From NCBI RefSeq assembly GCF_030052815.1, contig NC_079495.1, positions 31,715,967 through 31,779,966 on the forward strand: DNA of 64,000 nt, read 5' to 3'. Of this stretch, positions 35,508 through 49,172 are shown one piece after another (positions within the stretch are counted from its first letter, which is position 1; each line of letters starts with the position of its first letter). This stretch comes from Hevea brasiliensis (lineage: Eukaryota; Streptophyta; Magnoliopsida; Malpighiales; Euphorbiaceae). The notes beneath the pieces were generated by a model, which saw nothing but the letters and a program-made list of their open reading frames with translations, did no database searches and was not told the origin of the DNA. Made by a program: the position numbers and the translations under genes.

Positions 35508-37469
35508 TGTGACACCCCTTACCTTTCTACAGTGTAGCCGAGCAAGATATGCCACATCATGTGCCGAAGCACCATATCTTATCTCATTGATACTTATCAT
35601 TTCTTAATTTATTTAATTATGGGTCACTAAGTGAAATTTATGAAATTGATAACATTTATATCATTTATTGAAATTATAAATTAATTTGAGGTTCCAAAAA
35701 TTTTACAGAAAATCCGGCAGAGTATCGACTAAAAATGGAGAAAACAGTTCTTCGGAACCTATGAAAAATACTCCCAAATTTTCATTCATTCCCAAACTCC
35801 AAATAATTTCAACACAAAGTCATCACAATTCATCAAATCTCAACACTTCTCAACATTTCAAACTCAAAATTTCAATTTCATTCCATGCATGAATAATTAC
35901 ATACTCATATTTACAAAGAAATGTTCAAATTCATTAACTCATAATATGTACAATAATTACAGAAGTTTATCATTTACATGACAAAATGTAGATCTAATAC
36001 AAAATGTAAAATACAAATAAAAGCCTAGCAATCCTACCAAATGCACTGCTGATCGAGGTACTATAAAATCCAAAATGCAGAGCCAAGTCTAATTCCCAGT
36101 TTATGGTCTACTGGGCTCGCACTCCGTATCTCTAGTACCTACGCATGGCAAAAGCAATGCGCTAAGCAATACTGCTTAGTGGTGCCAATAATAAATAAAA
36201 ATTGCTAAAAAGAAATAAACATGCAGAGTGTATATTGATATTTCATACAAACAAGTTTCTGGTAATTATTTGTAGTATTATTAATTTTGTACTTTTTATA
36301 TTAATTATTTGATTAAAAATTTATTAAGATTATTTTGGTTGCCCAAGTAACCTATATTAGTTGACTGGACTGGATAAACAAGTAAACTAGCACTGGGTAC
36401 CAAGTACCTCGGGCGTTCACACCATCGGTCACAATGTGTCGCCTGGTGTGCAACAGAATAGCTGATAAGCTGTCACAGAAATTGGGCACAAGGCCAAGTA
36501 TCACAATAATTTCAGAATGGCTAAAAGCCATAAAATCAAAGAATGGCCACATAAGCCATAAATCACAAAATGACATGATGCCATTTGTAGTACTGCTATC
36601 AGAACTCTATTGGCATGCCAACCTATCTAAACCAATCATACTAGGCCTACTAGGGCATATTACAATTTTAAATATAAAATTCTTTGCAATTGAAGTTCAA
36701 TAGTTACTATTCATCCCATTAGTCAACTAAAATGTTGACTTTTCATAGACACTATATATTAGTCCTAATATCACTGATATACCACATTTTGTATTTTAAA
36801 ATTTTTGGCATTAGATGGCAATACCATTTCAAAGCTTATTGTTTGTTATTTAAAATTTTCAGATTTCATGCCTTAAGTTTACTATTCTATTGGTCATTAC
36901 TACAGTAGAAATTTGACAAAATTCTCTTCATGAAAGTTGTTCCTTTATGTGTCTTATTTAATTCTCTTTTTGAATCACTCCATTTAGAGTTTCTAGCTCA
37001 AGATATGCTAATTTTAGCAAGGCTGGCCGGATTTGTATCTGCCCAGAATTTCTAGCAGAATCCCATTTTGGCAGCTTTGATACCCTGACTTTAGTTAGCA
37101 ATTCAGATGGCTTATGATATGAATTTGGTTTGGTGTTCTTCATGAAAGTTGTTCTAAATTGTCTAAGCTTTTCATTTATATAAATTTCAGGCTAATTGGA
37201 CTTTTTTACACTGAGTTATGACTAATTTTGCCCAGGGTAGAATGTGTGTTACGCTGATCAGGTCAATTTTTAGGTCACCCTAAGTTAGTTTTCTGGGCAT
37301 GGTTTCTTCACCAAAAATGTTAAATTATGTGTCTAGGTTCACCTCCAATTGGCCTTGCACCAATTGGAGTGACATAGCTTGAGTTATAACCCCAAGAGCA
37401 CACTGGACTCAAATGGTCCAAAATGCACTCATGAGGCAGCCTAACCATTGCCTTAGTTAATGTCACAAG
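35508..37469 (-). repeat. LTR D, partial (same family as the solo LTR)
   Basis: Starts TGTGACACCCCTTACC like the solo LTR and keeps its order of blocks: CTACTGGGC..C, the hairpin near 36162-36179, GCCCAAGTAACCTATA, GACTGGACTGGAT. It is cut at 37469 by C2; the rest lies beyond the right edge. GACAA (35503-35507) would be one copy of its target duplication. No coding content. Confidence 0.85.
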
Positions 37470-39586
37470 TGTTAGTAGTATGCCCTAGAGTATATCATTT
37501 AGTATGTATCTTGTACATGTTTTATTAATAAAAGGCATTTTCACTTTTTCGTTTACATAATATATTTATGTGTAATAGAAAAGGTCCATTGATATTTTGT
37601 TAGAAATTCTATTCTTAAGTTGTTAAGAATATGAGTGATAGTATTTCTAGTATAAAGTATCATAAATTGGTTCACAATCGAGGATACTTCACAATAAGGA
37701 CATGGCTTATCTAGAAAGATTGTAATCATGTTTATTCCCAAGTTATTTATATGAGATATAAATAAGACGGAATGTTGAGTCTCATGCCATATAACAAATA
37801 TGATAGGCACTTATGCATGATAAGTAGGCCGAACCAGTGACATTTATGACAAGCACATGGAGTTTACTCTTGTCAATGCATTATCATAAATCACATCAGT
37901 GCATATAATCTTTAGACCTTAGATAGCACAGTTATCTTGTATATAGGTGGTTTGAGTTTGATACTACTTTCATACTTGTACTGTGTATGGGTATATGGGC
38001 ATGTGTTGGCTGCTACTAGTTATATATGGAGGTAAGTGTTGATCAAGATGGAATCTATTACCCTAAGTAAATAGGGATAAAATCCTATGTTCATTTAATT
38101 GTTCTTGATGTTTCAAGTTCCTGGCTAGGACAAATAGATTTAATCAGAAAAGAGTTTCTAATGAGAAAATCTTTTTAATCAAGAAATAGAATTAAAGGAG
38201 AACATAATACTCATAGCAAATGGAGTTTGACATAAACCATGACTTCAGCTCGAATTGGGATTTTGAAATAGAGAGATTCTAGTGCATGGTAACGTATGAT
38301 TATAGGTTCATTTAAGGTATTCCTTATTACTGATTGGGTGGCCATGGCATACTATGCTAGGTGTTAACAATGGTCTATGAGATGCCTAAAATGACTTAGA
38401 GAAATCATTTATGATAAGAAAGAGTTCTGATGATATTAAGAGTTAATATCATATCTCATTGCCAATTAGCGATGAGCCTAGTGAGTCACACACATACACA
38501 AGTAAGCACCAAGTTAAATGTGATTTAATTAATTAGTTAAAGAGTTTAATTGATTAATTAAATAAGTTTGGTTTGCAATTAGATTGCAAAGTCCCTAGCA
38601 TGACTTGAAATCAAATCTAGGTTATTGGATGTATAGTATAAATTAAATTTATATTTAAAGCGTTTAAATATGAATTTAATTATGAGAAATTAATTAATAG
38701 AGATTAATTAATTAATTAATTTATATTTGATATAAATTGATTAGAAGACGAGAAATAATTATTTTTACGTTGAGAACTCAAAATTAAGACACAAGGGTAA
38801 TTTGGTCATTTCACAGGGTGACATGTGGCACCATGAGATGGTGACATGTGGCACTACACATAAGCTTGCCATTTGTCTTTTAATCATATAAGATGATCAA
38901 AGTCAAGATTAAATCTAGGTTTGACACTTGGCACAATGTGATTGGGTCAATTAAACTAAGAGCCAATCAGAAGATGACATATGGCAAGGGTTTTAAATGA
39001 TGACCTAGCTATATAAGGGAAAGGATGAAACAACAAAAATGCAATATGATTTTCTCAAAGAGGTGCCACCACCCTTGTCTTCTTCTTCATCTCTTCTTCT
39101 TCATTTCTCATCAATTCAAGAAGAATTAACAACATTCTCTTGAATTAAAATTGCTAGAAATCGTTTCTAGTGTCCTTTATACATCTATAACATCTCTAAG
39201 GGTAAAACCTTAATTTCTAATTGATTGGAAAGGCTTGAGAAGCTATTCAAGGGGCTACCATTGGTGATCTTGGTGTGGACAAGCTAGAGGGACAACATCT
39301 GAGATCCTAGGTGCTTCACAAAGTTACCAAACACAACTACAGTGCATCAAAAGGTTGGTGCACATGTTCTTGATTTAATGTAGGCTTCTAATGAATGAAT
39401 CTGTTAATTCTAAAAATCGTAAATGGCAAACATAGATCCAAATACATATTAAAAGAGTTTTAATATGCAATTGAACATTGAAATCAATAGGTAAAAATTG
39501 AATCTTGCATGATGCATGAGACCCTAGAAGAAAATTTTTGAATTCAATGTTCTAATCTAATAATTTTTCATGCTTCTGCTCCTTCA
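37470..39586 (+). repeat. C2 5' LTR (2117 bp)
   Basis: TGTTAGTAGTATGCCC ... CTCCTTCA. Contains a clear TATA box CTATATAAG at 39009-39017. The G-box of C1 is CATGTG here. Confidence 0.93.
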
Positions 39587-39588
39587 AT

Positions 39589-39601
39589 TGCTATCAAAGC
39601 T
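39589..39601 (+). other. C2 primer binding site, mutated
   Basis: TGCTATCAAAGCT in place of TGGTATCAGAGCC: three changes from the Met-tRNA complement, consistent with an old insertion. Confidence 0.8.
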
Positions 39602-41222
39602 ACCATATTTGCCATTTAGATTGTTGATTATATGATTTAATTGTGCGATTTGATCAAGAGTTAATTGAACCATTGTTGGTTGGACCAACAATGTGGCGGC
39701 ATGAAGAAGAGTTCCATTGGTGCGCATGGTTTGGTGCATTAAACCATGCGCATGGCTTATGGGCTTGAATGTGGGCTTGGTTTCAAGGCCCATAATTAGG
39801 CCCATAACTAATTAAAGTGTTTAATTAGGAGTTTTAATCACACAATTAAATTTTGATTAAAATCTGAATTTTTAAATTTGTTTGAATGTGATTCAAATCT
39901 GAATTTTTAAATTTGTTTGAATGAGATTCAAATCTGAATTTTAAATTTGGTTGAATGAGATTCAAATATGAATTTTTAAATTTTTTTTAATAAGATTCAA
40001 ATTTAAATTTTTAAATTTGGTTGAATGAGATTTAAATCTGAATTTTTAAATTTGTTTTAAATAAGGTTCAAATTTGAATTTTTAAATTTGGTTGAATGAG
40101 ATTCAAATCTGAATTTTAAGTTGAATATGAGATATTTAATTTAATTTAAGTATATATGTTTTATTTAATTGTTAAATAGTGATATGCATGATGGATGATC
40201 ATGGACAATAAAAGACCAATGTGATTGGATTTATTTCTTTTATATTTCTTTGGGTTGTAAATTAATTAATTAATTTTAATTTATTTTAGTGGAATGTATA
40301 ATAAAGGTTGTAATATTTTTTGGGTTGTAATTTCATTTATTTGGTTCTTGTAAATTTGCCTTGGTATGCCAAGGATTACTATGTAATTGGATTTTAAGAA
40401 GATCAAGGAGGCCAAGAGCATTGGTGGGACCAGTGGGAAGAATTCGAGATCAAGTGTTAATTATGTACTCCTTCAGTAACTCTTGTAATATGAATGAATG
40501 AAATGCACCTAGGAATTCCCTGATTCAATTCTTGGTGGCTCAGAATTGAATCCCTTAGAAAGTCCATGATCATACCATATTTATTGTTTATCCATGAATG
40601 CATGAGATGTATGGGATTGTATACAAGTATATGATATATGCATGCTAAATGGATAATGTGTAAAGTGAGACCATAATAGTAATTAGACCGACCACAAAAT
40701 CTTCCAAACAAATGATTGAGTTGAAAATGGTATAATTAAAGTAATTATAACATGGGCCCTCCATTGAGGCAATTATTTTAAGAAATTTTAAATACTTGCA
40801 TATGATGGAATTAATTTAAGAGATTTTCTTAAGAATAATTGTTAAGCATGAGATATTGTAAAATATGTAAATGGTTTGGTGCCCAATAATGGATGTGCCT
40901 GAGGACATTAAAATTATTTGCATATTTACTAGCTCAATGGGATCAACTTAACTAATGCAAGATAAGTCAATAATGGATGTGCCTGAGATTTTGAGCATTA
41001 GGGGCTAGGTAAATGATTAAACCTCACATGAGATGTGATGGGCAAGGAGTTGCTCACTTACAGTTTATTGTAATTTCAATAATGGATGTGCCTGAGGATG
41101 ATCAATAAGACTATAAGAATTCAATCACCCACTAGAAATCCATCCAACTAGGATTTCCGTTTCCTACTTTGGAAGTGCAGGATTCGCTAAGTTAGTGGGA
41201 GGACCAATTTGATTAAAAGACC
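39602..41222 (+). other. C2 leader, first part
   Basis: Homologous to the C1 leader. Holds the degenerate repeats at 39845-40115 and three copies of ATGGATGTGCCTGAG (near 40890, 40973 and 41080). No conserved coding frame. Confidence 0.78.
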
Positions 41223-41227
41223 ATAAC
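41223..41227. other. Target site duplication of the solo LTR, left copy
   Basis: ATAAC, repeated at 45406-45410; C1 has a single uninterrupted copy of this leader site near 19140. Confidence 0.93.
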
Positions 41228-44200
41228 TGTGACACCCCTTACCCGACTACAGTGTAGCCGAGCAAGTTATGCCACTCAGTGTGCCGAGCACTCTATTTTA
41301 TCTTAATTCATTTTTATTCTTCCTTTTGAATATAACTTGTGAAATATAATTTATTTAAGCCATTTATCGAAATTATAATTTATTTGAGGTTCCGAGAATT
41401 TTATAGAAAATCCGGCAGAATACCGGCTAAAAATGGAGAAAACCGTTCTTCGGAACCTGTGAAAAACACTTCCTATTATCATATTCAATCATCTCATCAC
41501 TCTCAACTTCAATACCAAAATCACAACATTTTTCACCATTCATTTCTCAATCATTCATCTCATGTGATAATCATGTACAAGTCACAGTTATGTATTCACT
41601 TTTCCTTTCACAAACACAATTTTCTTAACAATTCCTCTATTTGTCATTCATTCATTTCACATCATCATTAGACTCAAATCATAAATAAATTCTCACATGT
41701 GATTTATAATCACAAATTACAAGTACTTACATTAATACAAAATTATATTACATTTGTTTCAAATACACATGATAAAATAAGAGTTTAATTATAAAATTTA
41801 CAAAAATCTCAAAATGCAAAATGGGACCTAGTGTCCTACCAATGCACTGTGGATGGTGAGGTGACACGGACACTATGCAGAACTGTGAACTGCCTTACCG
41901 AATCTGTGGTCTACTGGGCCCTCTGTCCAAATCTTCAGTACCTACGCGTTGCAAAAGTGACGCGCTAAGCATAAAGCTTAGTGGTGCCAATAATACAAGA
42001 AAATATAATATGCAAATAAAAATAATAATTTCCTTGCTATTGTGTTCATAAGAAATGAATAATTACTAACTTATTGTTTAGTCGAGGGCTAATCATGTTT
42101 TATGATATTAACTTTTTCATGCACTACGTTAATTATTTTCTTCATGATCTTGAGTTTCTTTGTATTTTTGTAATCATTCCTGATACTTAATTTTCCTATT
42201 TTCTTTAATAATCAGTTCAATCACAGTTATACTTTTCCATGCCCAAGTAACCTATACTGAACGACTGGACTGGATAACGGGTCGTTGGCACTGGACACCG
42301 CGGTGCCTCGGGCCGTCATACCATGGGACGCAGAACGTCAACCATGTATGCGATCGATATGGCTAAAAAGCCATGATATCACATAATCGGGCATAAAAGC
42401 CATGCATACGGGCATAAAAGCCATGAATACGGGCATAAAGCCATGAATACAGGCATAAAGCCTTTCGCAGTACTGCTAAAACAATACCCTATTGGCATGC
42501 CAAACTATCCAAACCAATCTTGTTAGGTATACTAGGGCATTTGATACTTTAAAATTCTTCAATCTTTGAATTTCAACTTTTGGTGTCACTATTCATTTCA
42601 TTGGTCAACAAAAAAGTTGACTTTTGCATAGAAAATATGTACATTGACTTTGGCACTTCAAACATACCACATTTTTCATTTAAAACTTGTTGGCATTAAG
42701 CATTAATACCATTTCTAAGCTTTAACCAAGGGAAACAAAATTTTCAGTTTTTGAAACTTAAATTTACTATTCCATTAAGCACTGTTACAATGGGAATTTG
42801 AGGAAATGGTAAACATGAAAGTTGTTCCTTATTTTGTCTAGTTGAATTTCCTTTTTTGAATCACTCCATTTGGAGTTTTGTAGCTCAAGTTATGGCCAAA
42901 ATAAGTTTACTGTTCACGTGTACTGTTCATGCTGCAATTTTGGGTTTTGGCAGATTTTGGTCCAACTTTGATCAGTAGTTTGATCAAGTTAAGTTCATAA
43001 TTTGGTCTAACTTTCTTCATATGAAATGTTCTACCATGCCTTAGGTTTCCATCGGTTCAAGAATCGCCTAAATCCAAGTTTTCTAGAGAGAGTTATAGTC
43101 CTCCAAACATTACTGCTCAAATGAAAATCTGCAGAGTTGCAGGTTTGATAACTCAACTTTTCTCAATAATTTGAATGGGTTAATGGCATAATTTGGGGTG
43201 ATGTTCTTCATGAAAGTTGTTTGTCTATATCCTATCTTGTTGCTGTAAAAATTTCAGGTCAATTTGACCATTCTACAGTGAGTTATGGCCAAATAAACAG
43301 TTACTGTTCATTTGGTCATTCTGCAGAATTGGCTTGCAGGGTACCCGGATTGGGGCCAACTTTTGGTCCACTTGCTTTGGTCTTTTGGGCATGGTTTCTT
43401 CAGCAAAAATGTGTCATTATAAGTCTAGTTTCATGTCCAATTGGCCAAACACCAATTGGACCTACACAGCCAAAGATATGGCGGTCCAAACAGGCTGGAC
43501 TCCCAGACTCCCTGCTGGTGTCACTAGGCAGCATGCCCATTTCAGTTTGCCATGCAATAGTTCACTCCTAATTATGGTCAACTTACCCCAAATGGTCACT
43601 AATTGACCATTAGAATGTTCTTTAACAATTTCCTAAGCAAAGTCAAATTTTCACTCCCAAACCCTAGCTCAAAGTCAAGGTTTTCACAAATTTCCTTAGT
43701 TAACTCTTGCATTCCTTATATATATATATATATAAACACTTTAAACATAATCTCTAATTCACTCTAAGTCCATTAAAACAATCAAACTCATTCCTTCCTT
43801 AGGGCTGCCGAAATTCATGGTATACATACACATGAATTCTTTTCATTTAATTTACAAATTCTTGTTCACTTTAAGTTCTTAACATGGAATGAAAGGGATT
43901 TAGGTATAAATATGCACTAACCTTTTTGAAACCAACCTTGAGCTTGTTATTCTTCAAGATTTCTCCTAGAATCATAATAATCATAATCAATTATAACTTC
44001 ACTTTCCTAAATTAAATATCCAATAAAAATTCAACAGCATTTCCCCTTAAATTGGACTAAACTCCTATCATAAATCTTAAATCCACAACCACCCATTAAT
44101 ACCCAATCTGGCAGCTTGAGCATTCAAATTTATATATAATGATCTAACCGTCAGATAAATCCCAAATTTTAACCATATATTCTATACATCCCTATACAAT

Positions 44201-45405
44201 ATCAGTAAAAATTTTAGCATCAAATAATCTCTATATCATGAGATATCAAAACATTCATTCAACCCTTCAAAATCTGAATTGTTGCAAAAATTAGTCTTAC
44301 TCAGACAGCTCATGCAAAACAATTTATATCTCATAAACCACAAGTCTAAAATTCACCAAATTTTAACCCAGCAGCCTCAACATCCCAAATATCATTTGTA
44401 CCAAATTTCATAATTTTATAAGCATCCTAACTATTTATTTTTCTCAAATTTCAGTAGCCAAAATTCAGAATTCAACCTACAGATAGCCTGTGTTCAACAA
44501 TATATTTCTCCAAATCCAACTGTTGAACAATCACCAAATTTTAACCATAACTTCCACACATATATATATCAAACATATCCAAAAATCAGCCGTAGATGTT
44601 GAGCCAAACTCACCTGGAAGGAAGAGAAAGATGCTGCCCTGCTGAACCCCTTTTTCTGCTACTGTTCATCTCCTTCTCCTTCTTCCTTTCGTTCTTTCTT
44701 TTCCTTTTTTCTCTCTTTCTCTCTTATTCCAGCCCGTATGAAGAAGGAAACTGCTGGTTTCCTTTGTTTTTTTTTATCTCATTTTAAGTCATTTTTATCT
44801 CTTTTTATTGGTTTGTCAAATGGTAATTGGAGGGGGCTTTTAAATGGCATCATCATATGTCATAATTAAGCATTTTCCTTCATTTTCTTTTCTTCTTTTC
44901 TCTACTCATTTTCAATTCAATTTTTAGAAATATTTATTCATATTTTAGATCATTATAATTATTTACTTAACTGGACAAGTCGGCCAACAATCACCTCTGA
45001 AGGCGAAATGACCAAAATGCCCTCCGTTTGGCTTAACGGGTCAAAATTGTCTGTACCGATTGAAAAATTTTTCTAATTATTTTCTTGGCATTCTAATGCC
45101 ATAGGAACCTCAATGACCCTTCTCTGGAGTCCCAAAAATTATTTTATGAATTTTTACCCGGGTCTAGGGTTCCTAGTTGCGAGAACCGCAACTTCCCTCC
45201 GGTTACCCATCGCTTGGGCACCGGCTCATTTGACTTGGTTGTATTTTATTTCTAAAATTTTTACTAAATTTTTCTCATTAATATTTGAGTTAATTATGGT
45301 CCCTCACTTTAGTTTAAATATTTTTCCGGACGTTCTAGCTGTCCGGACCGACACCGGTCACCGGAACAGTAGAATGTACGGAGTTGCTACCGGGAGGGTG
45401 TTACA
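41228..45405 (-). repeat. Solo gypsy LTR (4178 bp)
   Basis: TGTGACACCCCTTACC ... GGGTGTTACA, flanked by ATAAC on both sides and by continuous copia leader. It is therefore a complete LTR left after recombination between the two LTRs of a gypsy element. Same family as D and C', but 42880-43310 is strikingly close to the A/B LTR type. Includes (TA)9 at 43717-43734 and a pyrimidine-rich stretch at about 44660-44790. No gene. Confidence 0.94.
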
Positions 45406-45410
45406 ATAAC
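45406..45410. other. Target site duplication of the solo LTR, right copy
   Basis: ATAAC, matching 41223-41227. Confidence 0.93.
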
Positions 45411-45481
45411 CATTTTGGTTAAATACATGATACATTTACTAATTAATCTAGTTATTTTCTGCACTTAATTTTCTGATAATG

Positions 45482-46272
45482 ATGAGCACACCACAACCAC
45501 CACCATCCAATATCCTTGCAAGCATACTTGATCGCAATAGGCTGACAGGACCTAATCTCTCTGATTGGCTAAGAAATTTGAAACTTGTCCTGGACCTTGA
45601 ACATATAGGATATGTTCTAGACTCAATTGTTCCTGCTTCCTTACCTCCAGAGGCCACTCAAGAGGAACATGAAACTTTGGACAAGTGGAAGGAGCATGAT
45701 ATGAGAGCCAAGTGTTACATGCTTGCTTCTATGAGTAATGAGTTACAGAAGCAGCATGAGAACATGTAGAGTGCGAGTGAGATCCTCCTTCACCTACAAG
45801 AGTTGTATGGTAAGCATAGCAGGAATGCTAGGTATGAGATATCTATACGGCTATTCCGCATGAGGATGTCTAAGGGACAGAATGTTGGGAATCATGTCCA
45901 TAAGATGATTCGGCTGATTGAGCAGCTAGAACATCTTGACTTTAACATGGATTTCCAACTACAGACGGATTTGATCCTATCCCTACCTGAGTTATTTGGG
46001 AATTTTGTGACAAATTTTCATATGACTAAATAGGAATGCACCTTGGCTGGTTTACTCAACATGCTGATTATTGCCTAAAAGAATATGCCAGGCAAATAAA
46101 AGAAAAGAGGTAGCTTTGATTGCATCTTCTTCTACTAAAAAGTCCAACAAGAAGAAGGGCAATTAGAAAAAGAAATCGCAAGTTCCAGGATCTTCCAAGA
46201 AGATAGCCAAATAGAAAAACAAAGATCAAAGCTTGACAAAGGCAAGGGAAAGTGTTTCCACTGCTAGAAGGA
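45482..46272 (+). pseudogene. C2 gag
   Basis: Start ATG at 45482 (MSTPQPPPSN; an ATG directly before it at 45479 is also in frame). Core readable to 45766, where a TAG stop replaces Gln. The frame resumes at 45803-46033 (MYGKHSRNARYEIS ... LPELFGNFVTNFHMTK) and stops again. The Lys-rich tail carries further frameshifts and stops. The zinc knuckle CFHC..KDGHWKGNC is complete in outline except for a stop after CFHC. There is a single copy of the unit that is repeated in C1 and C4. Confidence 0.87.
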
Positions 46273-47049
46273 TGGGCACTGGAAAGGGAACTGCCCAAAG
46301 TATAGCAATCTAAAAGAATGCAATGCCATGATGAAAATCAACTCAAGTTCAAAATATATTTGGCACTTAAGATTAGGTCATGTTACAGAAGATAGGATTG
46401 CAAAACTGGAGAAGATGGGGATTTTATCCTCATTGGGCTCTGAGCCTACTCCAACTTGTCAATCCTGCCTTCAGGGAAAAATGACTAGATCACCCTTTGT
46501 TGGACAAGGAATAAGAGCTAAAAATATTTTGGAACTAATACATAGTGATGTATGTGGTCCATTTAAGGAAATGGTTAGAGGCCGTTTTCATTACTTTATT
46601 ACCTTTACTGATGATAAATCAAGGTTTGGGTATTTGTATTTGATGAAATACAAACATGAATCCTTTGAAAAGTTCAAAGAATTTAATTCTGATGTAGAAA
46701 ATCAAACAGGAAAAAATATTAAAACTCTTCGATCAGATCATGGAGGTGAATACTTAAGTACTGAATTTGATGAACACTTGAAAGAACATGGCATTGTTTC
46801 CCAGCTGACTCCTCAAGGAACGCCACAACTGAATGGTATATCTAAAAGGAGAAATCGTACCCTATTAGATATGGTACGTAGCATGATGAGTTATACTGAT
46901 ATGCCAATCTCCTTTTGGGGATTTACATTAGAATCAGCTTTACATATTCTGAATAGGATTCCATCAAAATCAATATCTTCCACACCTTATGAGATATGAC
47001 ATGAAAGAAAACCAAGTCTTAAGCATGTTAAGATTTGGGGTTGTCCAGC
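46273..47049 (+). pseudogene. C2 integrase, truncated by C3
   Basis: Joined almost directly to the zinc knuckle, because the protease part is absent. The open part 46328-46999 (223 codons) shows WHLRLGH..CQSCLQGK, HSDVCGPF and RSDHGGEY. The third acidic residue is Lys (codon 46844-46846, AAA) where C4 has Glu (GAA). The frame ends at a TGA replacing the Trp of EIWHG. C3 interrupts it after CCAGC at 47049. Confidence 0.9.
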
Positions 47050-49159
47050 TGAAGAAGCGGAAGCATGAAAAATATTAGTTTAGATCATTGAATTCAAAAT
47101 TTTTCTTCTAAGGTCTCATGCATCATGCAAGATTCATTATTTACCTATTGATTTCAATGTTTAATAGCATATTAAAACACTTTTAATATGTTTTTGGATC
47201 TACATTTGCCATTTAAGATTTTTGAATTAACATATTAATTCATTAGAACCCTAGATTAATTCAAGAACATGTGCACTAAACTTTTGATGCATTATAGTTG
47301 TGTTTGGTACCTTTGCGATGCACCTAGGACACCAAATGTTGTCCCTCTAACTTATCCACACCAAGATCACCAATGGCAGCCCCTTGAACAGCTTCTCAGG
47401 CCTTTCCAATCAATTAGAAATTAAGGTTTTGCCTTTAGAGATGTTATAGATGTATATAGGACACTAAAAAAGATTTCTAGCAATTTTAATTCAAGACAAT
47501 GATAGCAATTCTCTTTAAAGTGATGAGAGATGAAGAAGAAGAAAGGAAGAGAGGATGAGAGGTGGTGGCAGCTTTGTGATAAAAATCAGAATGCTATTTT
47601 GTTCTTTCATCCTTTCCCTAATACAACTAGGTCATCACTTAAAACCCTTGCCATAGTCATCTCCTGATTAGCTCTTAGTTTAATTGACCAAATCACATTG
47701 TGCCAAGTGTCACACCTAGATTTAATCTTCACTTTGATCATCTTACATGATTAAAAGACAAATGACAAGCTTATGTATAGTGCCATGTGTCACCATCTCA
47801 TAATGCCACATGCCACTCTGTGAAATGACCAAATTACCCTTGTGTCTTAATTTGAGTTCTCAACCCAAAATAATTATTTCTCTTCTTCTAATCAATTCAT
47901 ATCAAATATAAATTAATTAATTAATCTCTATTAATTAATTTCTCATAATTAAATTCATATTTAAACACTTTAAATATAAATTTAACTTACACTATACATC
48001 CAATAACCTAGATTTGGTTTCAAGCGATGCTAGGGACTTTGCAATCTAATTGCAAACCAAACCTATTTAATTAATCAATTAAACTCTTTAACTAATTAGT
48101 TAAATCACATTTAACTCGGTGATTAGTTGTGTATATGTGTGACTCACTAGGCTCATCACTAATTGGCAATGAGATATGATATTAACTCTTAATATCATCA
48201 GAACTCTTTCTTACCATAAATAATTTTTATAAGTCATTTTAGGCATCTCATAAACCATGGTTAACACCTAGCATAGCATGCCATGGCCACCTAATTAGTA
48301 ATAAGGAATATCTTAAATGAACTTTTAATCATATGTTACCATGCACTAAAATCTCTTTGTTACAAAATCCCAATTCGAGCTGGAGTCATAGTTTATATCA
48401 AACTCCATTTGCTATGAATATTATGTTCATTTTTAATTCCAGTTCTTGATTAAAAAGATTTTTCTCACTAGAAACTCTTTTCTGATTAAATCTATCTGTC
48501 CTGGCTAGGAACTTGAAACATCAAGAATAATTAAATGAACATAGGATTTTATCCCTATTTACTTAGGGTAACAAATTCCATCTTGATCAACACCTACCTC
48601 TATATATAACTAGTAGGAGCCAACACATGCCCATATACCCACACACAGTACAAGTATGAAAGAAGTACCAAACTCAAACCACCTATATACAAAATAACTA
48701 TGCTATCTTAGGTCTAAAGATTATATGCACTGACATGATTTATGACAATACATTAACAGGAGTAAACTCCATGTGCTTGTCATAAGTGTCACTGGTTCGG
48801 CCTACTTATCATGTATAAGTGCCTATCATGTTTGTTATATAGCATGAGACTCACCATTCCATCTTATTTATATCTCATATAAATAACTTGGGAACAAACA
48901 TGGTTACAATATTTCTGGATAAGTCATGTCCTTATTGTGAAGTATCCTCGATTGTGAACCAATTTATGATACTTTGTGCTAGAATTACCGTCACTCATAT
49001 TCTTAACAACTTAAGAATAGAATTTCTAACAAAATATCAATGGACCTTTTCTATTATACATATATATATTATGCAAATGGAAAAGTGAAAATGCCTTTTA
49101 TTAATAAAATATGTTCAAGATACATACTAAATGATATGCTCTAAGGCATACTAATAACA
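47050..49159 (-). repeat. C3 3' LTR (2110 bp)
   Basis: On the plus strand TGAAGAAGCGG ... ACTAATAACA, the reverse complement of the copia LTR. Followed by the polypurine tract. The TATA-like box is altered (near 47620). Confidence 0.92.
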
Positions 49160-49172
49160 ATCTCCCACTAGC
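49160..49172 (-). other. C3 polypurine tract
   Basis: Minus-strand GCTAGTGGGAGAT adjoining the 3' LTR; it overlaps the pol stop codon (49168-49170). Confidence 0.88.

Larger units (their letters stand above)
37470..47049 (+). mobile_element. Copia element C2, 5' part (right part outside window)
   Basis: 5' LTR, decayed primer site, leader, gag and integrase up to 47049, where C3 inserted (CCAGC at 47045-47049 is the likely target site). It belongs to the same family as C1, C3 and C4 but is more diverged from C1 and C4. It lacks the protease segment. A solo LTR of another family sits in its leader. ACAAG at 37465-37469 is the likely duplication on the left. Confidence 0.92.

Noticed and set aside
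44596..44787. Open frame with hydrophobic Phe/Ser-rich protein
   Set aside because: It translates a pyrimidine-rich tract inside the solo LTR; composition explains it.
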